Shown here in pieces: positions 20,969 through 30,411 of a stretch of DNA of 64,000 nucleotides. The notes beneath the pieces are model-generated. The model saw only the letters and a program-made list of their open reading frames with translations, did not search any database and was not told the origin of the DNA. Both the position numbers and the translations under genes were made by a program. The DNA is taken from contig NZ_JARLTC010000007.1 in the NCBI RefSeq assembly GCF_029382225.1, forward strand, positions 299,776-363,775. Reading direction: 5' to 3'. This stretch comes from Spongiactinospora sp. TRM90649. GTDB taxonomy: Bacteria > Actinomycetota > Actinomycetes > Streptosporangiales > Streptosporangiaceae. The stretch's first letter is position 1; the number at the start of each line of letters is the position of its first letter.

Positions 20969-22546
20969 GTGACCACCGAGGCGTACGACTGTCACCGTGA
21001 TGACGGCCCCTATGCCGGGGTCGCGGACTTCCTCGCCAGAATCGCCACCGGCCACCCCCGCCTCGCCTCCGGCCACCAGGTGGAACTGCACGCCATCGCG
21101 CCCCGGCTCGACCGCCGGGCCCGCCCCGCCGCCGAGGAGGAGCCGATCCGCTTCCACCCGGCCCGGCGCACCGCGTGCCTGGCCTACGGCGCGGCGGAGT
21201 TCACCGCGACCTGGGCGGGCACCCTCCGGCGGCCGGTCACCGTACGGTTCGACCACGCCGGCGCCGCCGACGAGACCACCCGTGAACTGCTCGACGTGCT
21301 GGGCCGCCGGCTCCCGCCGTCCTCCCGGCTGACCCTCGACGTCCACGCCGGCGGACCCGCCCGCGAGCCGGAGGCGAGCCCCCTGCCCGCCGCGCTGCGC
21401 ACGACCCTCGGCGAGAGCCTGGCCCGGGGCTTCTACCACCACGCCGCCCGGACCGCCCGGCGCGGACGCGCCGCCGTCACCCCGGACGGCGACCTGCGGC
21501 ACTGGTGGGCGTTCACCACCGGCCTGGCCACCGCCCTGGCCGCGCTGGAGCAGGCGGCCGAGGCGCTCGCCCTCTACGACGAGGCCCGCGCCGTCACCGA
21601 CGACCCGAAGATCACCACCTCGGCCGCGTATTCGACCGCCATGCTCTACGCCAGGCACCTCCCGGCCGCCGAACAGGACCCGGCGACGGCCCGGCACTGG
21701 CTGGACCAGGCGCTCCGCCTCGCCGCCGGCCTGGACGACCCACGGCGGCGTGTGGTGTCCAGCGTCTTCTACGAACAGGGCATCGCCCTGCTGGACGCCA
21801 AGGCGGGCGAACCCGCCCGCGCGCTACGGCTGATCGACGACGGCCTGGCCCGGCTGGAGGCGGTGCTCGCCCCTGGCGAGCGCCCGCAGGACCTCGCCCG
21901 CCTCCGCCACAACCGGGCCCAGGTCCACCTCGCCCTGGGCGACCCGGCGCGGGCCCTGGCCGACCTCGACACCGTCATCGCCCACGACCCCGGCAACTGC
22001 GAGTACTATGTGGACCGCGCCGCCCTGCACCGCGCGGCGGGCCGCACCCAGGCGGCGATCAAGGACTACGGCATCGCCGTCCGCCTGGGACCCCACCTGC
22101 CCGAGGCGTACTACAACCGGGCCGTCCTCCAGCAGGAACGAGGGCGCGCCGAGCGGGCACGGGACGACCTCACGCGGGCGCTCGCCGTCGAACCGGGGCA
22201 CCTCGACGCCCGGATCGCCCTGGTCAACCTCCAGATGGAACGCGGCGACCTCGACGCGGCCGAGTCCCAGGCCCGCGCCGGACTGGCACTGGCCCCGCAC
22301 GACCCCGCGCTGCTGTGCACCCTCGGCCTGATCCGCTCCGAGCGCGGCGCCCTGGCCGAAGCCGACGAACTGCTCACCCGCGCCCTCGCCGGAGACCCCG
22401 AACTGGTCGAGGCCTGGACCAACCGCGCCGCCGTTCGCTTCGACCGCGACGACGTCCCGGCCGCCCTCGCCCACCCCACCCTCGACCGCGCCACCCGCCG
22501 CGACCTCCGCACCCGCCTCGCCGACTGCCGCCGCCGTCTCTCCTAG
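20969..22546 (+). CDS. Tetratricopeptide repeat protein
   Basis: This 525-residue protein contains an N-terminal region of about 200 residues without a recognised domain (ELHAIAPRLDRRARP; CLAYGAAEFTATWAG). TPR units then run from about residue 175 to 500, for example LPEAYYNRAVLQQERGRAER and TLGLIRSERGALAEADELL. The start is GTG with a weak ribosome site, directly after the stem-loop, so expression may depend on the 27-codon gene upstream. The role is probably protein-protein or peptide binding; the position suggests a partner for the small peptide. The stop shares the palindrome CTAG with the convergent MMPL gene stop. Confidence 0.8.
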   Translation: MTTEAYDCHRDDGPYAGVADFLARIATGHPRLASGHQVELHAIAPRLDRRARPAAEEEPIRFHPARRTACLAYGAAEFTATWAGTLRRPVTVRFDHAGAADETTRELLDVLGRRLPPSSRLTLDVHAGGPAREPEASPLPAALRTTLGESLARGFYHHAARTARRGRAAVTPDGDLRHWWAFTTGLATALAALEQAAEALALYDEARAVTDDPKITTSAAYSTAMLYARHLPAAEQDPATARHWLDQALRLAAGLDDPRRRVVSSVFYEQGIALLDAKAGEPARALRLIDDGLARLEAVLAPGERPQDLARLRHNRAQVHLALGDPARALADLDTVIAHDPGNCEYYVDRAALHRAAGRTQAAIKDYGIAVRLGPHLPEAYYNRAVLQQERGRAERARDDLTRALAVEPGHLDARIALVNLQMERGDLDAAESQARAGLALAPHDPALLCTLGLIRSERGALAEADELLTRALAGDPELVEAWTNRAAVRFDRDDVPAALAHPTLDRATRRDLRTRLADCRRRLS

Positions 22547-24693
22547 CCGACGCGTTCCGGGGTGGGGGTGGCCGAGGTGGCGAGGTGGGTGTTGAGCCGT
22601 TCGCCCTCGATGTCGAGGTCGGGTAGTGCCCGGTTCAGGGCCTTTGGTAGCCACCAGGCTGCTTTGCCGAGCATCGCCATGACGGCCGGGACCAGGGTCA
22701 TGCGCACCACGAACGCGTCGATCAGCACGCCGAGCGCCAGGGCGAAGCCCATGGACTTGATGATCGGGTCGTCCATGAAGACGAAGCCGCCGAACACCGA
22801 GGTCATGATGAGCGCGGCGGCGGTGACCACGCGGGCGTTGTGGCCCATGCCGTTGATCGTGGCCTGGCGGGCGGTGTCGCCGTGCACGAAGTCCTCGCGC
22901 ATGCGCGAGACGAGGAACACCTCGTAGTCCATGGCCAGGCCGAACAGGATGCCGATGAGCAGGATCGGCAGGAAGCTGACCAGCGGTCCCGGCACTTCGA
23001 CGCCGAACAGTCCGGCCAGGTGTCCCTGCTGGAAGATCGCCACGGTGATGCCGAAGGTCGATCCGATGGTCAGCAGGAAGCCGAGAGCCGCCTTCAGCGG
23101 CACCAGGATCGACCGGAAGACCAGCATCAGCAGCAGCACCGACAGCCCGACGACGAGCAGCAGGTAGACGGGCATCGCCTCGGCCAGCTTGTTCGACACG
23201 TCGATGCCGACGGCGGTCGCGCCGGTGACGGAGATCTCCGCGCCGTCGATGGTGGCGACCTTGTCCCGGATGGCGTGCACCGCGGCCTCGGTCGAGGCGG
23301 CGGTCGGCCCCTCCTTGGGGATGATCGCCAGCAGCGCGGTCGTGCCGGTGGCGTTGGGCTGCGGCGGCGTGACCGCCAGCACGCCCGGCACCTGCTGGAT
23401 CAGCCCGGCCGCCTGCCCGGCGGCGGCGGTCACGTCGGCGGCGTTCTCGGCCGAGACGACGGCGATCAGCCGGGCGTTGAAGCCCTCGCCGAAACCCTTG
23501 CTGGTGAGGTCGTAGGCGGCGCGTTCCGGGGTGCCGGGCGCGGCGGTGCCGGCGTCGGGCAGCGCCAGCCGCAGTTCTTGCGCGGGCAGCGTGAGCACCC
23601 CGAGGCCGACGACGCCGACCAGCAGGATCGGCACCCGCAGCCGGCTGACCAGCCGTCCCCAGGTGTAACCGAAGCCTCCCTCGGCGACGGCCCGCCCCTC
23701 GCGCCGCTTGCGCGGAAGGACGCGCGGCCCGGCGTAGGCGAGGATCGCGGGCAGCAGCGTCAGCGCCACGAGCACCGCGACGGCGACGGTTCCGGCGGCG
23801 GCCAGGCCCATGACGGTCAGGAAGGGGATGCCGGCGACGAACAGCCCGGCCAGCGCGATCACCACGGTCGCCCCGGCGAACACGACGGCGGACCCGGCGG
23901 TGCCGGTGGCACGGCCGGCGGCCTCCTCCCGCTCCAGCCCGTCGGCCAGGAACTGGCGGTAGCGCGAGGTGATGAACAGCGAGTAGTCGATGCCCACGGC
24001 CAGGCCGAGCATCAGCGCGAGCACCGGGGTCACCGAGGTCAGCTCGACGGCGCCGCTCAGCGCGTACAGGCCTGCCATGCCGACCCCGACGCCGACCAGC
24101 GCGTTGAGCAGCGTCATCCCGGCCGCGACCAGCGATCCGAAGGTGATGATCAGCACGACCGCGGCGATCAGCACACCGATCGCCTCGGACCCGCCGACCT
24201 CCGGCGCGGCCCGCAGCACCTCACCGCCGTGCTCCACCTGGACGCCGGTGGCCGAGGCCCCGGCCTTCAGGTAAGCCTCGCGCTGGGCGTCGGTGATGTC
24301 GTCGATGCCGTCCTTGAATTGGACCTGGACCAGCGCGTACCGGCCGTCGGGTGAGAGCGCGCGGGCCTGGAAGGGGTCGATCGCGGCCAGCACGCCGGGC
24401 ACGGCGGCTGCCTCCCTCACCACCGGTGCGACGACCGCCGGGTCCAGTTTCCCGCCTTCGGGGGCGGCGACGACGATGGTACCGACGGCACCGCTGGCCT
24501 GCGGGAACTCCCGCGCGAGCGAGTCGAGGGCACGCTGCGACTCGGTGCCCGGCATGGAGAACCGGTCACCGGACGGGCCGAGGAACAGGGCGGCGGCCAC
24601 GCCCAGGAGGACGAGCAGCGTCAACCAGACGGCGGCGACTCGCCCCCGGTTGCGAAAGGAGGACCGGCCGAGCCGGTATAGCAGGGTCGCCAT
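22543..24693 (-). CDS. MMPL/RND family transporter
   Basis: This 716-residue membrane exporter starts LGRSSFRNRGRVAAVWL. It has two MMPL domains, each with a large extracytoplasmic loop followed by a five- to six-helix bundle. Conserved membrane motifs are MLGLAVGIDYSLFITSRYR in the first half and ILFGLAMDYEVFLVSRMRE in the second; the Asp-Tyr pairs are the likely proton-relay residues. It lies 22 bp after the tetR gene and is probably induced when TetR is released. Substrate unknown: lipids, siderophores or toxic hydrophobic compounds are possible by family. Confidence 0.92.
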   Translation of the reverse strand: MATLLYRLGRSSFRNRGRVAAVWLTLLVLLGVAAALFLGPSGDRFSMPGTESQRALDSLAREFPQASGAVGTIVVAAPEGGKLDPAVVAPVVREAAAVPGVLAAIDPFQARALSPDGRYALVQVQFKDGIDDITDAQREAYLKAGASATGVQVEHGGEVLRAAPEVGGSEAIGVLIAAVVLIITFGSLVAAGMTLLNALVGVGVGMAGLYALSGAVELTSVTPVLALMLGLAVGIDYSLFITSRYRQFLADGLEREEAAGRATGTAGSAVVFAGATVVIALAGLFVAGIPFLTVMGLAAAGTVAVAVLVALTLLPAILAYAGPRVLPRKRREGRAVAEGGFGYTWGRLVSRLRVPILLVGVVGLGVLTLPAQELRLALPDAGTAAPGTPERAAYDLTSKGFGEGFNARLIAVVSAENAADVTAAAGQAAGLIQQVPGVLAVTPPQPNATGTTALLAIIPKEGPTAASTEAAVHAIRDKVATIDGAEISVTGATAVGIDVSNKLAEAMPVYLLLVVGLSVLLLMLVFRSILVPLKAALGFLLTIGSTFGITVAIFQQGHLAGLFGVEVPGPLVSFLPILLIGILFGLAMDYEVFLVSRMREDFVHGDTARQATINGMGHNARVVTAAALIMTSVFGGFVFMDDPIIKSMGFALALGVLIDAFVVRMTLVPAVMAMLGKAAWWLPKALNRALPDLDIEGERLNTHLATSATPTPERVG

Positions 24694-24715
24694 GAGTAGG
24701 GGTATCTCCCAGTGA

Positions 24716-25246
24716 TCAATCGCGGCCGAGGGCGCGCAGCGCGCCTCGGGTCAGTTCCACACGCATGACCTCGTCGGGGACATCGACTTCGCGGGTGCAG
24801 GTCAGGCAGACGCCGACCAGCGCCATCCAGCCCACCACCCGGCGTTCCGGCTCGGGGGCACGGCCCACCAGGGCGTCCACCAGGCTTTCCGTGGCGCCGT
24901 CGATGTCGGGCAGTTCCGGACGGCCGAGCAGGGCCTCGACGTCCATGAGCAGGATCTTCACCTGACGGCGGAAACGCAGCGCGAGTTCCACCACCCCGGC
25001 GACGGCCTCCCGCGCGGCCCGCTCCCCGTCGAGCGGGGTGAGCCTCTCCTGAAGGGCCGTGAGGTCCTGTCCGACCGGCACGAACAGCTCGCTCAAGATC
25101 ACGTCTTTGCTGGTGAAATGGTAGAGCAGCGACGCCTTGGAACAGCCGACGTCCGACGCGATGTCCTGAAGAGAGGTGCCCCGGAAGCCGTGGGCGGCGA
25201 ACAGGCGGCCCGCCGACTCCAGGATCTCCGCCCGCATCGAGGTCAT
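24716..25246 (-). CDS. TetR family transcriptional regulator
   Basis: This 176-residue regulator (from MTSMRAEI) has the TetR HTH ESAGRLFAAHGFRGTSL followed by SDVGCSKASLLYHFTSKD. The C-terminal ligand domain is helical and lacks a recognisable subclass. The frame is open 11 codons further upstream, but that extension would run through a 35-bp palindrome, so the internal ATG is preferred; another ATG three codons later is possible. It heads a two-gene operon with the MMPL exporter and should repress both from the palindrome just upstream of its start. Confidence 0.9.
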   Translation of the reverse strand: MTSMRAEILESAGRLFAAHGFRGTSLQDIASDVGCSKASLLYHFTSKDVILSELFVPVGQDLTALQERLTPLDGERAAREAVAGVVELALRFRRQVKILLMDVEALLGRPELPDIDGATESLVDALVGRAPEPERRVVGWMALVGVCLTCTREVDVPDEVMRVELTRGALRALGRD

Positions 25247-25259
25247 GGCGCCAACGTAA

Positions 25260-25294
25260 CTGACCGATCGGACAGGCACTGTCCGATCGGTCAG
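25260..25294. promoter_or_regulatory. 35-bp perfect inverted repeat, TetR operator
   Basis: Arms of 16 bp (CTGACCGATCGGACAG and its exact complement) flank a 3-bp centre. The element is 13 bp upstream of the tetR ATG. Each arm itself contains the palindromic CCGATCGG, so two TetR dimers may bind. This is a textbook self-controlled TetR-efflux arrangement. Confidence 0.8.
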
Positions 25295-25336
25295 AAGGTA
25301 GGCGAAATCACATAAATCACATAAATGGCTGTGAGG

Positions 25337-25560
25337 TCATGCGCGCAGCATCACGGCGGTGGCTTGGAGGATCTGGTCGCCGGTGGCGTCGTGGGCGGAC
25401 CAGAGGTAGTGCCGGATGGTCTTGCCGGTGGAGGTGGTGTGGGAGTCGCCGGAGGTGAGGCGGATGTGGAGGGTGGTGCCGGCGTGGAGCATCTTGGTGA
25501 AGCGGACCTGGTCACGCGTTCTACCACGCCCAGGACGCCGAGCGGGCGGCCGGAGGCGGC
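25337..25560 (-). pseudogene. C-terminal remnant of an unidentified protein (possible hot-dog fold)
   Basis: On the minus strand, a stretch ending in TGA at 25337 reads QVRFTKMLHAGTTLHIRL ... IRHYLWSAHDATGDQ ... ATAVMLRA. It has good codon bias but no start codon or ribosome site. Just upstream a different frame reads VDAAASGRPLGVLGVVERV, suggesting a frameshift. The pattern resembles the C-terminal half of MaoC/thioesterase-like hot-dog proteins, but this is uncertain. It is truncated by, or adjacent to, the ATPase gene that ends at 25581. Confidence 0.35.
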
Positions 25561-25580
25561 GGCGTCGACCTAGCCCGCCG

Positions 25581-28500
25581 TCAGCGCCCCGCGGATGCGC
25601 GGTCCATGATCTCCTCCTCGGTGAGCGGGTCGGCGGGGTGGTGGGTCAGGCACTGCGGTGTGCGGATCAGCACCTCGCCGACGCCCTCGCTCGCCGTGTA
25701 GAAGTGGCCGGTGTCCAGGCGGCCGACGCGGTCGGCCCGGCCGCCCCGGGAGCGGGCCAGTTCCTGGGCGACGGAGATCTGCGTGGGGCTGTTCAGGCGG
25801 CCGATGAACTGGGTGGTCGCGTTGCCCGCGATCTGGTTGTGCAGGCCGCGCGGGGCCTGGGTGGCGAAGACGAGCCCGAGGCCGTACTTGCGGGCCTGCG
25901 ACGCCAGGGTCAGCGTGCTGGCCAGCGCCTCGGTCCTGGGGGTGGCTGGCACGAGCGACTGCGCCTCGTCCATCACGTACAGGCCGTTGAGCGGCTTGTC
26001 ACGGGCCGGGTTGCGTTTGATCCAGGAGAACAGCGCCATCTGGAGCCGGTTGACGAAGCCCGGCCTGGCGGTGTCGGCGAGGCCGATGAAGCTGATCACC
26101 GAGACGCGGGCCCGCTTGCCGTCCGACGGCGTGAGCAGCCGGGCCGGGTCCACCGGTTCGCCGTTGCCCGCGAAGAGCGGATCGTTGATCGTGGCCGCCG
26201 TCAGGAGCTGCCCCATCTCGGCCGCGATCAGGTCGGCCCGGTCGATCTGGCTGGCCTCCAGCGGCAGGGTGGCGAGCATGCCGAGGAACGCGGTGAAGTC
26301 GCCGCCGCCCGAGCGGGCGAAGTGCTCCAGCGCCTGGCGGAGCACGGCCTTGCCCTTGCTCGCCTTGGCGCTCGGCCCGTTGACCTTCGCCCGGGGCGCG
26401 AGCGCCTCGGCGGCCAGGTCGAGCGCGGCGTTCAGCTCGTCGCGGTCGGAAAGGACGGCGGCGAAGTCCGGCAGCGGCTGGAAGCTCAGCGGACGCCCGC
26501 GCGAGCGCCCAGGGGTCCAGACCACGACCTCGGTCCCGGCGAGGTAGCGGGCGGCCTTGTCCTCGTCGCCGGGGTTCCAGTGCGGCGGCGGGGCGGGCCA
26601 TGGGTCGCCCAGCCGGGCGAGGTCGTTGTTCGGGTCGAGCACGATCGAGGACACCCCGTGCAGCGCGCACTCCTCCACGAGGCGGCGCAGGAACACGGTC
26701 TTGCCCGATCCGGAGCCGGCGAAGACGGCGGTGTGCCGGGCCAGCACCGGGATTCTCAGCTCCAGGTCGGTGCCGTTGTCCAGCCGTCGCCCGACCGGGA
26801 TCGTGCCGGCGGGCCCGGCGAGGACGGGGGCCGGTGGCGGCGGCGGCGCGGGAGCGGGCCGGGGCGGTGCCCCGAACAGGTCGCCGAACAGGTCGGTGCC
26901 GCTCGCCGGACGGCGGGCCCGCAACCAGGTGTCGAACTCGGGGTCGCGGTCTTCGGCCATCAGGCGCAGCGCCTCGAAGACGCGCACGTCGTCGGCGTGC
27001 AGGGGGACCGACCGCCCGCCGTACTCCTTGAGACGGGCCAGGCTCTCCTGGGTCTTCGGCCCGGCGGCCCACGCCTGGTTGCGCAGCACGACGAAGCACC
27101 GGTCGGGCACGTCCGGGCCGACGCCCGACGCCTCCATGCCCTCGGAGAGCCGTTTGAGCGCCGCCAGGTGGTGCGGTGCGCCGATCATCCGGAACGTCCA
27201 GTGCCGCTGCCGCTCCGACTCGGGGTCGAGCGGCTCCCGCAGCCGGGCGTGCAGGCGCGGGCGGCGGCCCGGCGGCGGATCTACGGAGAAGCCCCGGCCC
27301 GCCTCGCCCTGTTCGGTGATCCAGGCGTGGAGACCGGCGGCGAGCAGCGGGGGAATGAGCTCGTCCTCGTTGTCGGGTTCGAACACGCCGGTGGTGTCCG
27401 CCCGCTCGCACAGGCCGGCGAAGCGCGCGTCGAGCCTGGCGAGATCCGTCTCCGGGACGGCGGGCGGTGGCTCCTCGACGTGGTCCGGCCTGCCGACACG
27501 AGCCGGCCCGGCGGTATCGAAACGTTCCAGAATGCTCACCGCGCCATTGGCTCGGCACGCCTCGACATGCTCGCTGATGCGCCGGAGTAGCACCCGTGGG
27601 GTCAGCCCCGGCGCCGTCTCGAAGGCTGCCGGGGAGATCGGCCAGGCCGGGCCGGGCGGGGTGAACCCCGCGTTGGCGTGGGCGACGGCGAGCCGTCGTT
27701 CCACCAGGCTCCGGGCGACCTCCGCACTGGTGATCGTGTTGAGGATCAGCGAGGGCCGGAACCGGTCCCGTGCCGTCTGGACGCCCCGGTCCTGGATCCG
27801 CGCCCACGACGTCGGAAGGCAGGCCACCAGGCAGAGCGTCCGCCGGGTGGCGTGCCGCAGGCCCATGATGCCGCTCGCGATCTCACCGACCAGGTCCTTG
27901 CGTGGTTCGACCCCGGCCTCCGCCGGGAGGACCGGCGGGGCGTGTTCGAGCATCGCGTCGATCTGGTCCACCGCGATGACACTGGGACCGGTCATCGCGA
28001 GGATCATGGACAGTTCGATCGCGATGTCATGCGGCTGCCGGACACCCCTGCTCATGCCCCAGGCCCGGCGGTCGCCGTCCTCGGCCTCCTGCGCCGACAT
28101 CAGGTGATCGTGGGCGACGTCGAGGGCGTGGCCGGACGCGGTGGCGTAGAGCGCGAGCGCGCGGATGGTGTCGCGGCAGGCCAGCAGGCCGCGGTCCTTG
28201 GCCAGCAGGCCGTCCACCAGGGCGTCGAGGTCGTCGCGGGTGACGCCGCGCCCGGCGGCCTCGAACCGCTCACCGGCTCCGGCGAGGTCGGCCAGCGCCC
28301 GGAGCGCCACCATGGCCTGGATCGGGTCGTCCGGGCCGGTGGCGGGGCGGCCCAGGTCGCCGACCATGGCCCCGGTGGTCTGCCGCCAGAAGTCGTCGCC
28401 CGCGCTGAAGTCCACGAGGAAGAAGTAGCCGCCCGCCTCGGCGATCCGCTCCCTGACCCAGCCGAGCAGGTGGGTCTTGCCCACGCCGCCTTCGCCCTGG

Positions 28501-28691
28501 AGCGTCACACCGAGCGGGCTGGTCTTCTGGGCGGTGGCGGCCTCGTGGATGCCGTCCAGGATCAGCCGCTCGGCCCTGAGGTGCATGCCGTCCACGTGGA
28601 AGGGCGGCGGGTTCCAGGCGTGCTCGGCGGTGGCCGCCCAGTCGAGCACGCGGCCGACGGCCCGCAGCGCCCGCTCTTCGGCGTCGTTCAT
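25581..28691 (-). CDS. Double ATPase: N-terminal AAA/STAND-like domain plus C-terminal HerA-like ATPase
   Basis: This 1036-residue protein has two nucleotide-binding modules. Module 1 has Walker A GEGGVGKT (66-73) and Walker B-like SVIAVDQIDAML (about 237-248), in an ORC/STAND-style arrangement. A helical middle (about 400-600) and a Pro-rich linker (607-625) follow. Module 2 has Walker A GSGSGKT (659-665), VLDPNND (684-690), Walker B YVMDEAQS (905-912) and sensor FATQAP (942-947), the hallmarks of HerA/VirB4-type DNA-pumping ATPases. The ATG shares one base with the upstream stop. It is the last gene of a four-gene operon with a DUF4365 nuclease-like gene, hinting at DNA targeting or defence. 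No known system name can be assigned. Confidence 0.85.
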   Translation of the reverse strand: MNDAEERALRAVGRVLDWAATAEHAWNPPPFHVDGMHLRAERLILDGIHEAATAQKTSPLGVTLQGEGGVGKTHLLGWVRERIAEAGGYFFLVDFSAGDDFWRQTTGAMVGDLGRPATGPDDPIQAMVALRALADLAGAGERFEAAGRGVTRDDLDALVDGLLAKDRGLLACRDTIRALALYATASGHALDVAHDHLMSAQEAEDGDRRAWGMSRGVRQPHDIAIELSMILAMTGPSVIAVDQIDAMLEHAPPVLPAEAGVEPRKDLVGEIASGIMGLRHATRRTLCLVACLPTSWARIQDRGVQTARDRFRPSLILNTITSAEVARSLVERRLAVAHANAGFTPPGPAWPISPAAFETAPGLTPRVLLRRISEHVEACRANGAVSILERFDTAGPARVGRPDHVEEPPPAVPETDLARLDARFAGLCERADTTGVFEPDNEDELIPPLLAAGLHAWITEQGEAGRGFSVDPPPGRRPRLHARLREPLDPESERQRHWTFRMIGAPHHLAALKRLSEGMEASGVGPDVPDRCFVVLRNQAWAAGPKTQESLARLKEYGGRSVPLHADDVRVFEALRLMAEDRDPEFDTWLRARRPASGTDLFGDLFGAPPRPAPAPPPPPAPVLAGPAGTIPVGRRLDNGTDLELRIPVLARHTAVFAGSGSGKTVFLRRLVEECALHGVSSIVLDPNNDLARLGDPWPAPPPHWNPGDEDKAARYLAGTEVVVWTPGRSRGRPLSFQPLPDFAAVLSDRDELNAALDLAAEALAPRAKVNGPSAKASKGKAVLRQALEHFARSGGGDFTAFLGMLATLPLEASQIDRADLIAAEMGQLLTAATINDPLFAGNGEPVDPARLLTPSDGKRARVSVISFIGLADTARPGFVNRLQMALFSWIKRNPARDKPLNGLYVMDEAQSLVPATPRTEALASTLTLASQARKYGLGLVFATQAPRGLHNQIAGNATTQFIGRLNSPTQISVAQELARSRGGRADRVGRLDTGHFYTASEGVGEVLIRTPQCLTHHPADPLTEEEIMDRASAGR

Positions 28692-29320
28692 CACGCCTCG
28701 ATCGCCAGCAGGTGCTTGTGGACTCCGCTCACCGGCACGGCGGCCTTCCGGTCGTCGTCGGTCAAGGTTTTCTGGTCGGCCTCGGGCGCGAGGTGGACGT
28801 CGGGGAGGCGTTCCATGCGGCGCAGCGCGTCGTCCACGTCGTCGCGGGAGGCGTCGCCGAGCAGCGGGCGTAACCGGGTCAGGAGCACCCAGTCCTGCGG
28901 TTCGCGGGCCAGCCGCCAGTAGGCGTCCCGGATGACCTCGCTCAGGTCGGTCCTGGGAGCCTTCTCGCGGCGGGCGGTGACGACGAACTCGGCGAGGCTC
29001 AGGTCCTTGGCGTCGAGGTATCCCCGCAGCAGGCCGAGGACGCCGTAGAGGGTGCGCCAGACCGCGCCGCCGCGCGCCGGGGCGGTGTTCGCGAGTTCTG
29101 CCGCGCACCAGGCCCAGCCGTCGTCGGTGAGCGTGTGGTGGAAGGTCCGGCCGGCCTTCTCGCTCTCGACGAGGGCCTGCGCGTTCAGCCGGACCCGGAT
29201 CTTGCCGTTCAGCGTGTCCCCGAAACGATCTCGCAGCTCCAGGTTGGACGCCGATCCGCCGAGCGCCATCAGGCCGAGGAGCAGGGCGCGCTCCCGGGTG
29301 CCGAAGTCTGTGTTCTCCAT
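28691..29320 (-). CDS. Unknown protein, possible winged-helix N-terminus
   Basis: This 209-residue soluble protein begins MENTDFGTRERALLLGLMAL. The first 80 residues look like a winged helix (LELRDRFGDTLNGKIRVRLN, then TLTDDGWAWCAAEL). The C-terminal half is helical (LSEVIRDAYWRLAREPQDW; LRPLLGDASRDDVDDALRRM). AGGAG lies eight bases before the ATG. The gene sits two bases after the 362-residue gene and one base into the HerA-like gene, so stoichiometric co-expression is likely. It could be the DNA-recognition or adaptor subunit of the system. I do not recognise a named family. Confidence 0.75.
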   Translation of the reverse strand: MENTDFGTRERALLLGLMALGGSASNLELRDRFGDTLNGKIRVRLNAQALVESEKAGRTFHHTLTDDGWAWCAAELANTAPARGGAVWRTLYGVLGLLRGYLDAKDLSLAEFVVTARREKAPRTDLSEVIRDAYWRLAREPQDWVLLTRLRPLLGDASRDDVDDALRRMERLPDVHLAPEADQKTLTDDDRKAAVPVSGVHKHLLAIEA

Positions 29321-29322
29321 GT

Positions 29323-30411
29323 TCAGGTCTCCTCGGATGATCTTTCGAAGCCGGTCGCCCGCAGTTCGAGGCGGCCGTGGACTTCCATGAGCGTGCCGTG
29401 GGCGCGGACGACGGACCGGTTCCGGTGCGCGTCCACGGCGAGGTCGTAGGCCGGCTCGTCGGGGAGCCGGACCCAGATCGAGCCGCGCGGCTCGCCGTTC
29501 TCGGCCAGCACCTCGCCCTTGACATGGACCCGGAACCGGTCCACGTCGCCGTTGTCGAAGAGCGAGGTGATCAGGCCGGTGACGGAGGCGGTGTCGCGGT
29601 GCAGGCGTCGCAGCCGGTGGGCCACCCGGCGTAAGAGGCGTCCGGCGGAGCCGTCGAAGACCACGTTGCTCGCGGGGATCTCGGCGGGCAGGCCCCGCGC
29701 CCAGCGGAAGCCGATCTCGAAACGGCCCCCGTCGCCGGGCCCGGCGAACTGCGCGAGCGCCGCGCACAGCTCGGCCGACACGCCCTCGCGCACGACGCCG
29801 TCGAAGACGCCGATGTCGCCGGTGCGCTCCGCCTCGGCGGCGGTCTCCCACAGCAGCGCCGCCGTGCGCTGGAAGAGCAGCAGGGTACGGCGGGCCAGCG
29901 GGTCGCCCCCCGTTTTGTCACGATCCAATGGAACGCGAACCGTCAGGACGTCGTCGGACGGCACGATCGGCCCGATCACCGTGCGGTCGAGCAGGTCGCG
30001 CACCTCCCTGGGCGCGGCTCCGCCGAAGGCCGGACGGGGGCCGTGCAGCGCGGCGCGCGCCACGGCGCTCAGCGCGTCCCTGGCGCTGGTGAACGCGGTG
30101 ACCGCGTCGATCAGCCCGAGCCCTTCGCCGCTGGGGACGATGGGCGCGCGGTACCACTGCACGTCGGCCATGGGCGCGCCGATGTCGGCGGCGATGTGCT
30201 CGCGCGCCCGGCCTTCCAGCCTCGCCAGCAGCACCAGGATGTCCCGGACGCGGCGGGGGCCGTCGCCGAGGTCGTCGGAGCCCGGCACCAGGATCTCGTG
30301 GTCGCCCGCGTGGACCCAGATGGTGCCGCCCCGCCAGCCGTCCGGCTGCAGGGCCCAGCCGGTCGAGGCGAGGTAGTCGCGGATGTCGGCGACCGTGAGT
30401 CTCGCGGTCAC
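29323..30411 (-). CDS. Unknown protein of the HerA-like operon
   Basis: This 362-residue protein has no signal peptide or membrane segment. The N-terminus (LTVADIRDYLASTGWALQPD) and GTIWVHAGDHEILVPGSDDL look like a small alpha/beta domain. The middle is helical with Arg-rich RLLRRVAHRLRRLHRD, and the C-terminus is beta-rich (RFRVHVKGEVLAENG; GTLMEVHGRLELRATGFER). The GTG start overlaps the DUF4365 gene stop (GTGA). Function unknown. Its invariant position between a nuclease-like and an ATPase gene suggests a structural or sensing subunit. Confidence 0.75.
   Translation of the reverse strand: MTARLTVADIRDYLASTGWALQPDGWRGGTIWVHAGDHEILVPGSDDLGDGPRRVRDILVLLARLEGRAREHIAADIGAPMADVQWYRAPIVPSGEGLGLIDAVTAFTSARDALSAVARAALHGPRPAFGGAAPREVRDLLDRTVIGPIVPSDDVLTVRVPLDRDKTGGDPLARRTLLLFQRTAALLWETAAEAERTGDIGVFDGVVREGVSAELCAALAQFAGPGDGGRFEIGFRWARGLPAEIPASNVVFDGSAGRLLRRVAHRLRRLHRDTASVTGLITSLFDNGDVDRFRVHVKGEVLAENGEPRGSIWVRLPDEPAYDLAVDAHRNRSVVRAHGTLMEVHGRLELRATGFERSSEET

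Noticed and set aside
22840..24354. A 504-codon open frame on the plus strand opposite the MMPL gene
   Set aside because: The composition is dominated by Gly, Asp, Gln and Arg, typical of antisense frames in GC-rich DNA; the opposite strand has an obvious transporter.
25416..27590. A 724-codon plus-strand frame over the HerA-like gene
   Set aside because: It is low in structured motifs and antisense to Walker motifs of the real gene.
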